Source: Chitinophagaceae bacterium
Lineage (GTDB): Bacteria > Bacteroidota > Bacteroidia > Chitinophagales > Chitinophagaceae
Assembly (NCBI GenBank): GCA_028288585.1
Contig: JAQBNL010000034.1
Span: 1-38,861 of the forward strand
Direction: 5' to 3'
Length of the DNA stretch: 38,861 nucleotides
Shown: one piece after another, positions 16,407 through 25,082 of the stretch
Position numbering within the stretch: position 1 is the first letter of the stretch
Layout of the letters: every line of letters begins with the position of its first letter
Position numbers and translations under genes: made by a program
The notes under the pieces: generated by a model
Seen by the model: only the letters and a program-made list of their open reading frames with translations
Databases searched by the model: none
What the model was told of the DNA's origin: nothing

Positions 16407-19400
16407 ATGCAATATCTAACGAATCAATTGGCGAAAAAAATTTTTCTCTTCATTTTATCTTTCACAACTGTTTCAATTGCTATCGCACAGGTAAGCAGTG
16501 TTGAGTATGGAAAGAACCGCCTTCAATTTAAAAAATTCAACTGGCAATATTATCAAACCCAAAATTTTAATACGTACTTCAGTCAAAACGGGCAGGAGCT
16601 TGCTAAATATGTAGCACAGGTTGCCGAAAAAGAATTGCCTTCGATAGAAAATTTTACTGAATACAGTTTGCAGCGCAGGGCAAATATTGTTATCTACAAC
16701 AGCTTTGATGATATGAAGCAAAGCAATATCGGCATTGGTATCGACTGGCAAAATACAGGCGGTGTTACCAGGCTGGTTAATAATAAAATGCTTGTTTATT
16801 TTAACGGGGACCATAATGACCTTCGTAAACAGATAAGGGAAGGACTTGCGAGAATATTAACCGAGAATGTTTTGTTTGGCGATGACCTTGGAGAATTTGC
16901 AAGCAACCAGGCTTTGTTAGATCTGCCCCAGTGGCTTACTGACGGCTATATTGCTTATGCAGGCCAGAACTGGAGCATTGCTTTAGATGATGAGCTTAAA
17001 AATGAAATGCTAAGCGGCAAATACAACAACTTTTACCAGCTGGCTTTTGACAGGCCTTTATTGGCAGGCCATGCTTTTTGGTATTATGTTGAAGAAAAAT
17101 ATAGAAAAGAAAACACAACTTATTTATTATACCTGGCACGGGTTTATAAAAATTTAAATAAAGCCTGCCTGCAAATAGCCAAAAAGAAATTTAAAGATGT
17201 GCTGGCAGATTTTATGGATTACGAAGGAACGAAGTATGATAAAGATATTTCCCGCCGCAGAAATTATCCTAAAGGAACTGAAATTACAAGCGTAACAGTT
17301 GGCAAACGCACAGACTATTTTCATTTTAATGTAAACCCTAATAAACGAAATAGCTCATTTGCTGTTGTACAATATAAAAAGGGGCAGTATAAACTTCTTT
17401 TAAATGAAGAAGACCAGGATAAGGTATTATTGAAATTTGATGTTCGCAGTAATGCCAACCAGATAAATCCTAATTATCCCATGATGGCCTGGGATGGCCT
17501 TGGTAAAAGGCTTGCCGTACTTTACAGCGAGAAAGGAAAAATTATATTATTTGTTTACGATGCGGTTATAAAATCTAAACCCTACACAAGAGACCTTACC
17601 CCATATTTTGACCAGGTACAGGATATTAAATACATGCTTGATTACAAGAGATTAGTAATGTCAGCAGTTAAAAATGGTCACACAGATATTTTTACTTATG
17701 ATATTGAGAACGATAAAGTAAAACAAATAACCAACGATGTGTATGATGATCTTGATCCATCCTATGTATCTCTTATGAATAAAGATGGAATTATTTTTAG
17801 CAGCAACCGGCCTGCGCCTTATGCAAAAACCGCTGATACTGTTTTACCCAATAACCGCTACAATATTTTTTTAATAACAGATTTTAATACCAATAAAGCC
17901 GAGCTGAACAGGGTAACACAATTAACCAATTTAAAATTTGGCAATGCCCGTTTTCCTACACAATACAATTCATTACATTTTACTTTCGTAAATGATGAAA
18001 ATGGAATCGGCAACCGTTATGCAGGCTTTTTCAGCTCACAAAGAGAAGGCTTTGATACATTGGTTGTAGTGGGTGATGATATACTGCGCAATCCTACTAC
18101 CAAAGAAGTTGATTCGTTGTTAAGAGCAAATAAAAAAAAGGATGTAGATACTATCGCCGTGGTTTCTGTATCTAAGGATTCAGCCTATATTTTTCCATTG
18201 ACCAACTATGCAAGCAGCCTTCTTGAAACAAGAATAGCAGGAGAAAATAACCAGGTGAGCGAAGTAACCAGGCAAAGTGATGATAAGATTTTATACAAAT
18301 TAAAAATTGATGAGAATACGTTGCGCCGCAGGAATGTGAACAACCCGCCCACTGCTTATATGAAGCGGATATTACAACAGGATAAAATTTCGACGGGGCA
18401 GGAAACGATAAAAAAAGACACTGCTAAAAAACAGGAAGATATTTTTCAAAATGAATTTGGCGATGAGAAGAAAGACACTGCCAGCAATTTGGGAAAAACT
18501 TTTAATGGTGAAATTACCGGCTACCCAACTATATTATCTACTGCAAAATTGTTTCCCTACAAGCCGCCAAAATTTGCCACTGATTATTTAGTTAGTGGAT
18601 TTAATAATTCAGTTTTGGTAAACCGCTACCAAGCGTTTATGAATGGTGAAGGTCCTATACAACTTGCATCCAGTACGCCTTTAAATGGCATAATAAGAAT
18701 TGGCACCTCTGATATTATGGAAGATTTAAAATTCTCAGGAGGCTATCGCTTATCAACCAACTTAAAAGATAATGACTGGCTTTTTCAATTTCAAAATTTA
18801 AGAAAGAGAGTTGATTGGGGTTTTACTTTTTACAGGAATGTACTTTCCGGATCAAACGGCAAATTGATCGCTAATCTATACCAGGCAAACATTATTTATC
18901 CATTTGATGAAGTAAAAAGTTTGCGGCTAAACATTGGTGTACGGCGTGACAGGTTGGTTTTCTTTGCACTCGATCCGCTTACTTTGGATTTACCCGAAGA
19001 CAAAACTTTATATGCATTAGCCCACCTTGAATACGTATATGATAATACGCTGAATCCTGCACAAAATATCTGGAACGGAAGCCGCTACAAAATTTATATG
19101 GATGTAAACAGGAAATTAAATAATACATCTGCCACAGGCACTCAATATATTTTTAATGCAGGCTTTGATGGAAGAACTTATTATCCCATCTATCGCAACT
19201 TTATTTGGGCAGGCAGGGTGGCCGCAGATTTTAGCTGGGGCAAACAAAAACTTGTGTACTATTTAGGCGGTGTAGATAACTGGCTGATGTTTGGTGATAA
19301 TGTAAAAATTGATAAAAATAACCAGGTAAAATATAAATATTTCAACCCTAATAATAAGCCTGATCCTGATAATAATTATGCTTTTCAATCGCTGGCGGTT

Positions 19401-19790
19401 AATATGCGTGGCTTTATACAAAATGCTGCTAACGGAAATAATGCCATGGTGATTAACAGCGAATTCAGGTTGCCGGTATTCACAACCTTATTCAGCAAGC
19501 CAATCAATAATGCATTCCTGAGAAATTTCCAGGTAATACAATTTGTGGATTTGGGAACTGCCTGGAATGGCAGATATGATAAACTAAAGAGGCCAAGTAT
19601 TATATATGGCAACCCACCTGTTCAGGTTAATATAAAAGCAGGAGGTATTGGTCCATTCCTTGGTGGCTATGGCTTTGGGGCAAGAAGCACATTGCTGGGT
19701 TACTTTTTAAAAGCCGATGTGGGCTGGCAAATGAATGGCTTCTTTAAAGGAAAACCGATACTCTATTTTAGTATGGGATTGGATTTTTAA
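16407..19790 (+). CDS. TolB-like propeller and outer-membrane barrel protein
   Basis: A 1127-residue exported protein. Signal peptide: basic start, then IFLFILSFTTVSIAIAQ. Residues of about 30-280 resemble a peptidase MA-like domain (IVIYNSFDDMKQSNIG, LLDLPQWLTDGYIAYAG), but where a HExxH zinc motif would be expected the sequence is LRKQIREGLARIL, so it looks inactive. About 290-560 is a TolB/WD40-like propeller (DGIIFSSNRPAPYAK). A charged linker follows (about 640-700), and the last 400 residues form a beta-barrel of the Omp85/surface-antigen type (GGYGFGARSTLLGYFLKADVGW), ending in Phe as expected for outer-membrane proteins. Long proteins with this order are conserved in Bacteroidota but not characterised. 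A role in envelope assembly is inference. Confidence 0.75.
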   Translation: MQYLTNQLAKKIFLFILSFTTVSIAIAQVSSVEYGKNRLQFKKFNWQYYQTQNFNTYFSQNGQELAKYVAQVAEKELPSIENFTEYSLQRRANIVIYNSFDDMKQSNIGIGIDWQNTGGVTRLVNNKMLVYFNGDHNDLRKQIREGLARILTENVLFGDDLGEFASNQALLDLPQWLTDGYIAYAGQNWSIALDDELKNEMLSGKYNNFYQLAFDRPLLAGHAFWYYVEEKYRKENTTYLLYLARVYKNLNKACLQIAKKKFKDVLADFMDYEGTKYDKDISRRRNYPKGTEITSVTVGKRTDYFHFNVNPNKRNSSFAVVQYKKGQYKLLLNEEDQDKVLLKFDVRSNANQINPNYPMMAWDGLGKRLAVLYSEKGKIILFVYDAVIKSKPYTRDLTPYFDQVQDIKYMLDYKRLVMSAVKNGHTDIFTYDIENDKVKQITNDVYDDLDPSYVSLMNKDGIIFSSNRPAPYAKTADTVLPNNRYNIFLITDFNTNKAELNRVTQLTNLKFGNARFPTQYNSLHFTFVNDENGIGNRYAGFFSSQREGFDTLVVVGDDILRNPTTKEVDSLLRANKKKDVDTIAVVSVSKDSAYIFPLTNYASSLLETRIAGENNQVSEVTRQSDDKILYKLKIDENTLRRRNVNNPPTAYMKRILQQDKISTGQETIKKDTAKKQEDIFQNEFGDEKKDTASNLGKTFNGEITGYPTILSTAKLFPYKPPKFATDYLVSGFNNSVLVNRYQAFMNGEGPIQLASSTPLNGIIRIGTSDIMEDLKFSGGYRLSTNLKDNDWLFQFQNLRKRVDWGFTFYRNVLSGSNGKLIANLYQANIIYPFDEVKSLRLNIGVRRDRLVFFALDPLTLDLPEDKTLYALAHLEYVYDNTLNPAQNIWNGSRYKIYMDVNRKLNNTSATGTQYIFNAGFDGRTYYPIYRNFIWAGRVAADFSWGKQKLVYYLGGVDNWLMFGDNVKIDKNNQVKYKYFNPNNKPDPDNNYAFQSLAVNMRGFIQNAANGNNAMVINSEFRLPVFTTLFSKPINNAFLRNFQVIQFVDLGTAWNGRYDKLKRPSIIYGNPPVQVNIKAGGIGPFLGGYGFGARSTLLGYFLKADVGWQMNGFFKGKPILYFSMGLDF

Positions 19791-20022
19791 AAAGATTTCC
19801 AAATTCATCTCAACCTCGATAAAAATATTATTGTTTTGCATTTCTCCGTTTATATTTATTGGGTGCGATAGAGCCGCGAAGGATATTGCTAAGAACATCT
19901 AAAAAATAAAGAAGCTGTATCGGGATTTAATATTCTATCGTGATAAAAAGTCTCTTATTATTCAGGGAGTAATTATTAAGATTGCAGCGGCACTCATATC
20001 CTTTCATGATTATATTAAATTT

Positions 20023-21762
20023 TTAAAAATCCAGTTTCCAAACCTGGCTTGATATTACACCGTTTACTTCTCCTCCTGCTATATAAATTGTATTGTTATA
20101 AGAAATAATTGAGGCCAAAACCAAATTTTGCGGTAATTCACCTATTGACCATAAATTAGTATCAAGATCATAAATGTCAAATCTTGCTTTAAAAACCCCA
20201 TAGTAACTTCCTCCAAAGAAAATCAACTTATTGTCTTTTCTTACTGCAGTTATTCCATCTTTAGCTTCGGATAGGCATTCAAAGGAAGTACTGTTTGTTG
20301 CAATATTTTTTATTTCAACAGACCCTGTAACACCATAATCATTAATTGTCGCATCCCATAAAATCCCGCCGGCCCAGTAAATTTTATTATTGGCACTAAT
20401 AGCACCCATTTCCCCTCTTTCCATATTTAAACTATCAAAGGAAACTGTATTAGATGAAGCGTCATAAATATCTATTCGTTTAGAAAGATGACCGCCTGAA
20501 CCAGAGTGAATACCTACGCCTCCACCGGCAAAAAATATTTTATTACCCGCTGTAGCAGCCTGGGATATATGTCTTGGCTCACTTAGTGAGGATGTAGACC
20601 AAACATTTGTTACTGCATCATAAATATCTATTCTTGCTGAGGGATAATTATTATCGCCGCCGGCAAAAACCACTTTATTACCTGCAGAAGCGCCAACCGG
20701 ACTTCTCTCACTGCCTAATTGAGCACGGGTCCATGTATTACTGGATGCATCATATATATCTACGGCAGAACTGCTGACACCACTATATTGCCATTCACCT
20801 AAACCATTATTTTGCTGAACGCCACCACCGGCAAAAAATATTTTATCTCCAAGAACGGCAGAGCCAATTCCAAATCTTCCTTCGGATAGTTCTGCGGTGG
20901 ACCATGCATTTGTTACTACATCATAAATATCTATCCTTGATGTTGAAGGAGAATTATTTCCCGGCGATAGCCAACCTCCGGCAAATAAAATTTTAGTGCC
21001 TGCAGCAGCAACCGCAATCTTTGACCTCGCCTGTGATAGTGCGCCTATCGGAATAAGCCTGACTGGTATTACCGGTCTGCTTACCGTGGATATTACATTT
21101 ACTAAAACTGTATCCATACCTGTAGCCCCGTTATTATCAGTAACTTTTAATATGAACATATTAATGCCGGTAGCAAGATTACTAACCTGTGTTATTGGCG
21201 CACCAGGGTTTAATATATTGCCCTTCCCTGTCCATAAATATGATGTAATAAATCCGTCGGGATCAAAGGAAGAGGTTCCTCTTAAAGTAATACTTATAGT
21301 AACCCCGCTGCATAATGTTTGATTAGTTTGAATTATAGTATCATTTCCCGCCCTGGCAACAGGAGGGATGTTACCGGATTGAGTAATTGTATTTACTGTG
21401 ATCTGAATTGTATCTTTTGATGATAGACCTCCATTATCTGTTACTTTTAATTCAAACTGATAAACTCCTTTTACCAGATGATCAGCTTTTGCCAGGACAT
21501 TGGTTGAATTGGTAATATTGAATGAAGAAGACCCAGAGATTTTTGTCCATTGATATGCTACAATAGTTCCGTCCGGATCGAAAGATGAATTACCATTGAG
21601 TAAAATGCTATCAGTTGGCAGAGTAATCGTTTGGTCTGCACCCGCAATAGCAACGGGAAACTTATTAATATCACAATCAAGACAGAGGAATTGTTTTTGG
21701 CAGGATAAAAAATAAGCAGTGGGTAAAAGAAAGAATAATAAAAGTTTAATAAACAGTTTCAT
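20023..21762 (-). CDS. Kelch-repeat lipoprotein with two PKD domains
   Basis: A 579-residue surface lipoprotein. Signal peptide with lipobox: FFLLPTAYFLSC, then QKQFLCLDCD. The first PKD domain lies at about 38-125 (GADQTITLPTDSILLNGNSS, AYQWTKISG), the second at about 135-230 (SSFDPDGFITSYLWTG). Then come about seven kelch blades ending in repeats such as KIFFAGGGV, KVVFAGGD and KLIFFGGSYY, each followed by a RIDIYD-type strand, so a full seven-bladed propeller is likely. It is a paralogue of the gene at 23064-24419 with one extra PKD domain and is the last member of the minus-strand lipoprotein array. Binding of carbohydrate or protein at the cell surface is inference. Confidence 0.85.
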   Translation of the reverse strand: MKLFIKLLLFFLLPTAYFLSCQKQFLCLDCDINKFPVAIAGADQTITLPTDSILLNGNSSFDPDGTIVAYQWTKISGSSSFNITNSTNVLAKADHLVKGVYQFELKVTDNGGLSSKDTIQITVNTITQSGNIPPVARAGNDTIIQTNQTLCSGVTISITLRGTSSFDPDGFITSYLWTGKGNILNPGAPITQVSNLATGINMFILKVTDNNGATGMDTVLVNVISTVSRPVIPVRLIPIGALSQARSKIAVAAAGTKILFAGGWLSPGNNSPSTSRIDIYDVVTNAWSTAELSEGRFGIGSAVLGDKIFFAGGGVQQNNGLGEWQYSGVSSSAVDIYDASSNTWTRAQLGSERSPVGASAGNKVVFAGGDNNYPSARIDIYDAVTNVWSTSSLSEPRHISQAATAGNKIFFAGGGVGIHSGSGGHLSKRIDIYDASSNTVSFDSLNMERGEMGAISANNKIYWAGGILWDATINDYGVTGSVEIKNIATNSTSFECLSEAKDGITAVRKDNKLIFFGGSYYGVFKARFDIYDLDTNLWSIGELPQNLVLASIISYNNTIYIAGGEVNGVISSQVWKLDF

Positions 21763-21883
21763 GGTTTGCCTTATTAAAATAAATCCTTTTAGGAAAACTC
21801 AGTCCCCTATTATAATTCCATAATTTATACTAAGGTATGTAAATCCCTCTCTAAAGCGAGGCATATCCTATGATGTGAACAGG

Positions 21884-22000
21884 CTAGCTATCAACTCGTT
21901 TCTCCTTTACCCACTTCCACCAGAATGCAGTACAGGTTGTATATACAAACATCTGGTACAGATCATCAGAAACTAAATGACCATTACGAACGATGGCCAT
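21884..22000 (-). pseudogene. 5'-truncated copy of the 71-residue membrane protein gene
   Basis: The minus strand from 22000 to the TAG at 21884 reads MAIVRNGHLVSDDLYQMFVY, then TTCTAFWWKWVKEKRVDS. This is nearly identical in protein sequence to the C-terminal half of the intact gene at 30946-31161 (MAIVQNGHSISDDMYQMFVY, TTCTAFWWKW). The N-terminal membrane segments are missing; in their place, in the same frame, lies the end of the broken PKD gene (TAA at 22007-22009). It is a remnant of a duplication followed by deletion. Expression is unlikely. Confidence 0.8.
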
Positions 22001-22006
22001 ATTGAA

Positions 22007-22409
22007 TTAATAATCCCAGCAACCATTACATGCGCCATTTGCAGAGTCTATGACAGTCACAAGTATGTTATCTTTTGCTGAAAGACCGCCATTGTCTGTT
22101 ACTTTCAATTCAAATAAATAATATCCACTAACCAGGTCTTTTATTTTTGTAATAGCAGCAGTTGAATCTACTAATGTGTTTTTTGCGGGGCCGGAAATTT
22201 TGTCCAGCCATAACTAACTATTCTACCGTCTAAATCTGCACCACTGCCGTTGAGTGCTGTGCGCTATCCAATGGAAGAATTATTGTTTGATCAACGCCTG
22301 CATTAGCAACAGGCGGCTTAGTTTGTTGCAAGTCTTTTTCTTTTTTGCAGAAAGCAAATACAAACATTGCTATTAAAAAGAATGCTGTAAATTTTAATAT
22401 TGATTTCAT
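22007..22409 (-). pseudogene. Broken PKD lipoprotein gene, kelch domain lost
   Basis: The ATG at 22409 begins a lipoprotein signal peptide (MKSILKFTAFFLIAMFVFAF, then CKKEK) and a PKD start (PPVANAGVDQTIILPLDS). The frame then shifts in the stretch around 22255-22275 and stops. Shifted pieces restore recognisable PKD sequence: LNGSGADLDGRIVSYGWTK, then another shift near 22195-22205, then DLVSGYYLFELKVTDNGGLS and NGCWDY with a TAA at 22007. The intact paralogues continue into a kelch propeller, absent here. So this is the decayed counterpart of the gene at 23064-24419, in the same position relative to its small lipoprotein partner (22443-23042). Confidence 0.8.
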
Positions 22410-22442
22410 GGTAAAAAAAATTTTAAAGCTGAAATATTACTA

Positions 22443-23042
22443 TCAGAAATATACTTTGCCTTTAATTCTTAAATTAACGATATGTGTAGCCACATCTAAA
22501 CTACCGGTTACATTTAATGGGACTGAATTTGTGAACACATTGATATTACAATGTTCGGCTGAACCAGACGCAACAGTAAAGGTGCCATTGAATGAGCCAC
22601 CGCCTTGCCTAATAAGTTTCTTTAAATTAATTGAGCAGTACCCCTCTATATACAAGGGATTAATATTGCCTTTGACTATCAGGAAATAACTGCCATATAC
22701 TGTATCGTTTAATGCTGCAGTATCAGCATATTCATCTACGTAAATATTAAATTCACCAAATGGCAGGATAATACCTTTTCCTATTATTTGTGTATAATCA
22801 TAATAGCTATTTGGATCAGGAGAACTGTAACCCCATGCGTCAATATAGTTTTTTATAAGGCTGAATTCGTTATTGAGCGTTATATCTACATCATATTCTT
22901 TTGCAGGGCATGAAATACTCGTAACCACTGTAAAAACCGGAGGCGATGCCGCAGAAGATGTAACAGGAATTTCTTTTTTGCAGGAAGTAAAAATAATAAC
23001 GGTTGCTAAAAAGAAGGATGAAAATTTTATTAATCGTTTCAT
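22443..23042 (-). CDS. Small lipoprotein, paralogue of 24444-25040
   Basis: A 199-residue lipoprotein: MKRLIKFSSFFLATVIIFTS, then CKKEIPV, a lipobox cysteine with lysines and Glu right after it. The mature part is a single domain of unknown function with landmarks SCPAKEYDVDI, GKGIILPFGEFNIYVDEYAD and KKLIRQGGGSFNGTFTV, ending NLRIKGKVYF. It shares the whole layout with the 198-residue protein at 24444-25040 (KGIIQPLGNFEIGVYEYAD, KKLIREGGGSFTGTITV, LRITGKTFF), so the two arose by duplication. It lies 21 bases after a kelch lipoprotein gene and precedes the broken PKD gene, so the pair unit small lipoprotein + kelch lipoprotein occurs twice. Function unknown. Confidence 0.8.
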   Translation of the reverse strand: MKRLIKFSSFFLATVIIFTSCKKEIPVTSSAASPPVFTVVTSISCPAKEYDVDITLNNEFSLIKNYIDAWGYSSPDPNSYYDYTQIIGKGIILPFGEFNIYVDEYADTAALNDTVYGSYFLIVKGNINPLYIEGYCSINLKKLIRQGGGSFNGTFTVASGSAEHCNINVFTNSVPLNVTGSLDVATHIVNLRIKGKVYF

Positions 23043-23063
23043 AATCTGAATTTGAAAATATTT

Positions 23064-24419
23064 TTATAACTCAACCCGCCAGACCGCACCTGCCCTGATT
23101 ACATAAACATTTCCACCGGCAGAAATAACAACTGTGTCATCGGAAAAAATCTCTGTTATATCCTTATAAGACCATACATCTGTTGATGCATCATAAATGT
23201 CTATACGGTTATTACTGATGAAAAGCATTTTTTGTCCGGCAGCGGCGGCTCCATTTAGTACTGTTGGTCGGCTCAAATTAGCAACATACCAAGTTTGTGT
23301 GTTATTATCATAGATGTCTACCTTACTGGTATACTGAGGATAGAATCCGCCGCCTGCAAAAAATGCTTTATTATTTAGTGTAGCACCCCTAAGCAGACCA
23401 CGGCTTTCACTTAATGATTGAACAGACCATAAATTGGTGGTGCCATCATATACATCCACATTTGTACCACCTCCACCTGCAATCAATACTTTATTTCCAA
23501 CAGATGCAGAAACAAAGTTACTCCTGGCGATGCTTAATGAAGCTGTTGTCCAGGAATTGGTGATCACATCAAACATAAAAGCCTTTGGTGTAGTAAAAGG
23601 ATTAGATCCGCAAAAAATTGCCTTATTACCTGCAACAGCAGTTGTTCCATCCCAACCATACTCAAAAGTTATTTCTTGCGGTAATTCTGTAGTGCTCCAT
23701 TTATTAGTAGAAATATCGTAAATATCAACACGAGATGAAAGTTCTATATATCCCCAGTACCCACCGGTCCAATTGTGTCCACCCCCTGCAAACAAAACTT
23801 TGTTGCCAACTACTACAGCTCCAATATCAGTACGGGCTAAACTTAGTTCTGCAGTTGACCATGTTTTTGTAGTTAGGTCATAAATGTCCACTCTTGAAGA
23901 AACCGGTATATCGTCCGATGCTGTTTGCATATACCCACCGGCAAAAAATATTTTATTTCCTGCAGTTGCAGTTGCTACATTATATCTTCGAATAGAAAGT
24001 GCACCAATAAGATTTAAACTAGAAACACCCCCGGGTATTCCAGAAAGCACAGTTACAACAACCTTTGCTTTTGCCGAAGCCCCATCATTATCAAGTACTG
24101 TTAGTTCAAACTCGTAGACTCCGGCAACGAGATTATTAACTGTAGTTACAGCAATATTTGTATTTGCTATTGTAAAAGATGAAGGCCCCGAAAGCTTGGT
24201 CCAGAGATAGCTTACAATCGTACCATCTGCATCTCCACCACTACCATAAAGTTTAATACTATCTACAGGAAGTGTAATGGTTTGGGGATTTCCCGCATTG
24301 GCAAAAGGCGGTTTATTACCATTAGGAGCAACGGAAGAAGAATCAGCTTTTTCTTTTTTGCAGGAAGTAAATACAAATATTGTTATTAAAAAGAAAGCTG
24401 CAAGTTTTATATGTTTCAT
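23064..24419 (-). CDS. Kelch-repeat lipoprotein with one PKD domain
   Basis: A 451-residue lipoprotein. Signal peptide and lipobox: KLAAFFLITIFVFTSC, then KKEKAD. One PKD domain at about 38-128 (GNPQTITLPVDSIKLYGSGG, GVYEFELTVLDNDGAS). It is followed by about seven kelch blades, with strands KIFFAGGY, KVLFAGGGH, KAIFCGSNP, KVLIAGGGG and KAFFAGGGF alternating with RVDIYD or KVDIYD. The last two blades are degenerate (KMLFISNNR, NVYVIRAG). It is a paralogue of 20023-21762. It lies between the two small lipoprotein genes with gaps of 24 and 21 bases, which suggests one transcript. Surface binding is inference. Confidence 0.85.
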   Translation of the reverse strand: MKHIKLAAFFLITIFVFTSCKKEKADSSSVAPNGNKPPFANAGNPQTITLPVDSIKLYGSGGDADGTIVSYLWTKLSGPSSFTIANTNIAVTTVNNLVAGVYEFELTVLDNDGASAKAKVVVTVLSGIPGGVSSLNLIGALSIRRYNVATATAGNKIFFAGGYMQTASDDIPVSSRVDIYDLTTKTWSTAELSLARTDIGAVVVGNKVLFAGGGHNWTGGYWGYIELSSRVDIYDISTNKWSTTELPQEITFEYGWDGTTAVAGNKAIFCGSNPFTTPKAFMFDVITNSWTTASLSIARSNFVSASVGNKVLIAGGGGTNVDVYDGTTNLWSVQSLSESRGLLRGATLNNKAFFAGGGFYPQYTSKVDIYDNNTQTWYVANLSRPTVLNGAAAAGQKMLFISNNRIDIYDASTDVWSYKDITEIFSDDTVVISAGGNVYVIRAGAVWRVEL

Positions 24420-24443
24420 GATTAGTTTTGAAATTGAATTTTC

Positions 24444-25040
24444 TTAGAAAAATGTCTTCCCTGTAATTCTTAAAGAAATGGTCTGTGTGCCCACATTTAA
24501 GTTTCCTGTTACTATTAATGGAGGTAAATTTTTGAACACATTGGCATCACAATATTTCGCTGTGCCGTAGGTAACAGTAATAGTACCGGTAAATGATCCG
24601 CCGCCTTCCCTAATAAGTTTTTTAAAATTGATTCCTGACAAATCTCCGCCTACAAATAATGATGGATTAGGAACATCATTCATTATTTGCATGCCCGTGC
24701 TGTATAGGCTATCGCTTAATACTGCACTATCAGCATATTCATAAACACCTATTTCAAAATTACCCAATGGTTGAATAATTCCTTTTGCACGCATGTAGGT
24801 CTCATCATAATAAAAACCGGGGGGATCACCATCCCATGGATCATTATAATTGTCTAAAAAGTTAAAAGTACCGGATGCTATGATGTCCAAATCGTATTCT
24901 CCTGCCCCAAGGCAATGCCTGGAGGCCGGAACAGAAACCGGCATTGTTCCGTAAATTGGAACCGGAATTTCTTTTTTGCAGGAAGTAAAAATAAATGATG
25001 CTATTAAAAAGAATGCTGTAAATTTTATTAACTGTTTCAT
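24444..25040 (-). CDS. Small lipoprotein, first gene of the array
   Basis: A 198-residue lipoprotein with signal peptide MKQLIKFTAFFLIASFIFTS and lipobox Cys followed by KKEIPV. The single mature domain is homologous to that of 22443-23042. Conserved features include a Cys near the start of the mature part (SRHCLGAGEYDLDI), the acidic EYADSAVLSDS stretch, GGGSFTGTITV and a terminal beta strand. It is the first transcribed gene of the tandem array. Its 5' end, including the signal peptide codons, is very close at DNA level to that of the broken gene at 22409, which points to recent duplication or gene conversion. Function unknown. Confidence 0.8.
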   Translation of the reverse strand: MKQLIKFTAFFLIASFIFTSCKKEIPVPIYGTMPVSVPASRHCLGAGEYDLDIIASGTFNFLDNYNDPWDGDPPGFYYDETYMRAKGIIQPLGNFEIGVYEYADSAVLSDSLYSTGMQIMNDVPNPSLFVGGDLSGINFKKLIREGGGSFTGTITVTYGTAKYCDANVFKNLPPLIVTGNLNVGTQTISLRITGKTFF

Positions 25041-25082
25041 AGTTCATTTTTTAGAAGAAAAGCATATATTAATTTATTGGAA

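Noticed and set aside
22345-22689. Plus-strand open frame of 114 codons.
   Set aside because: It lies antisense to the broken PKD gene and the small lipoprotein gene and has no plausible protein features.
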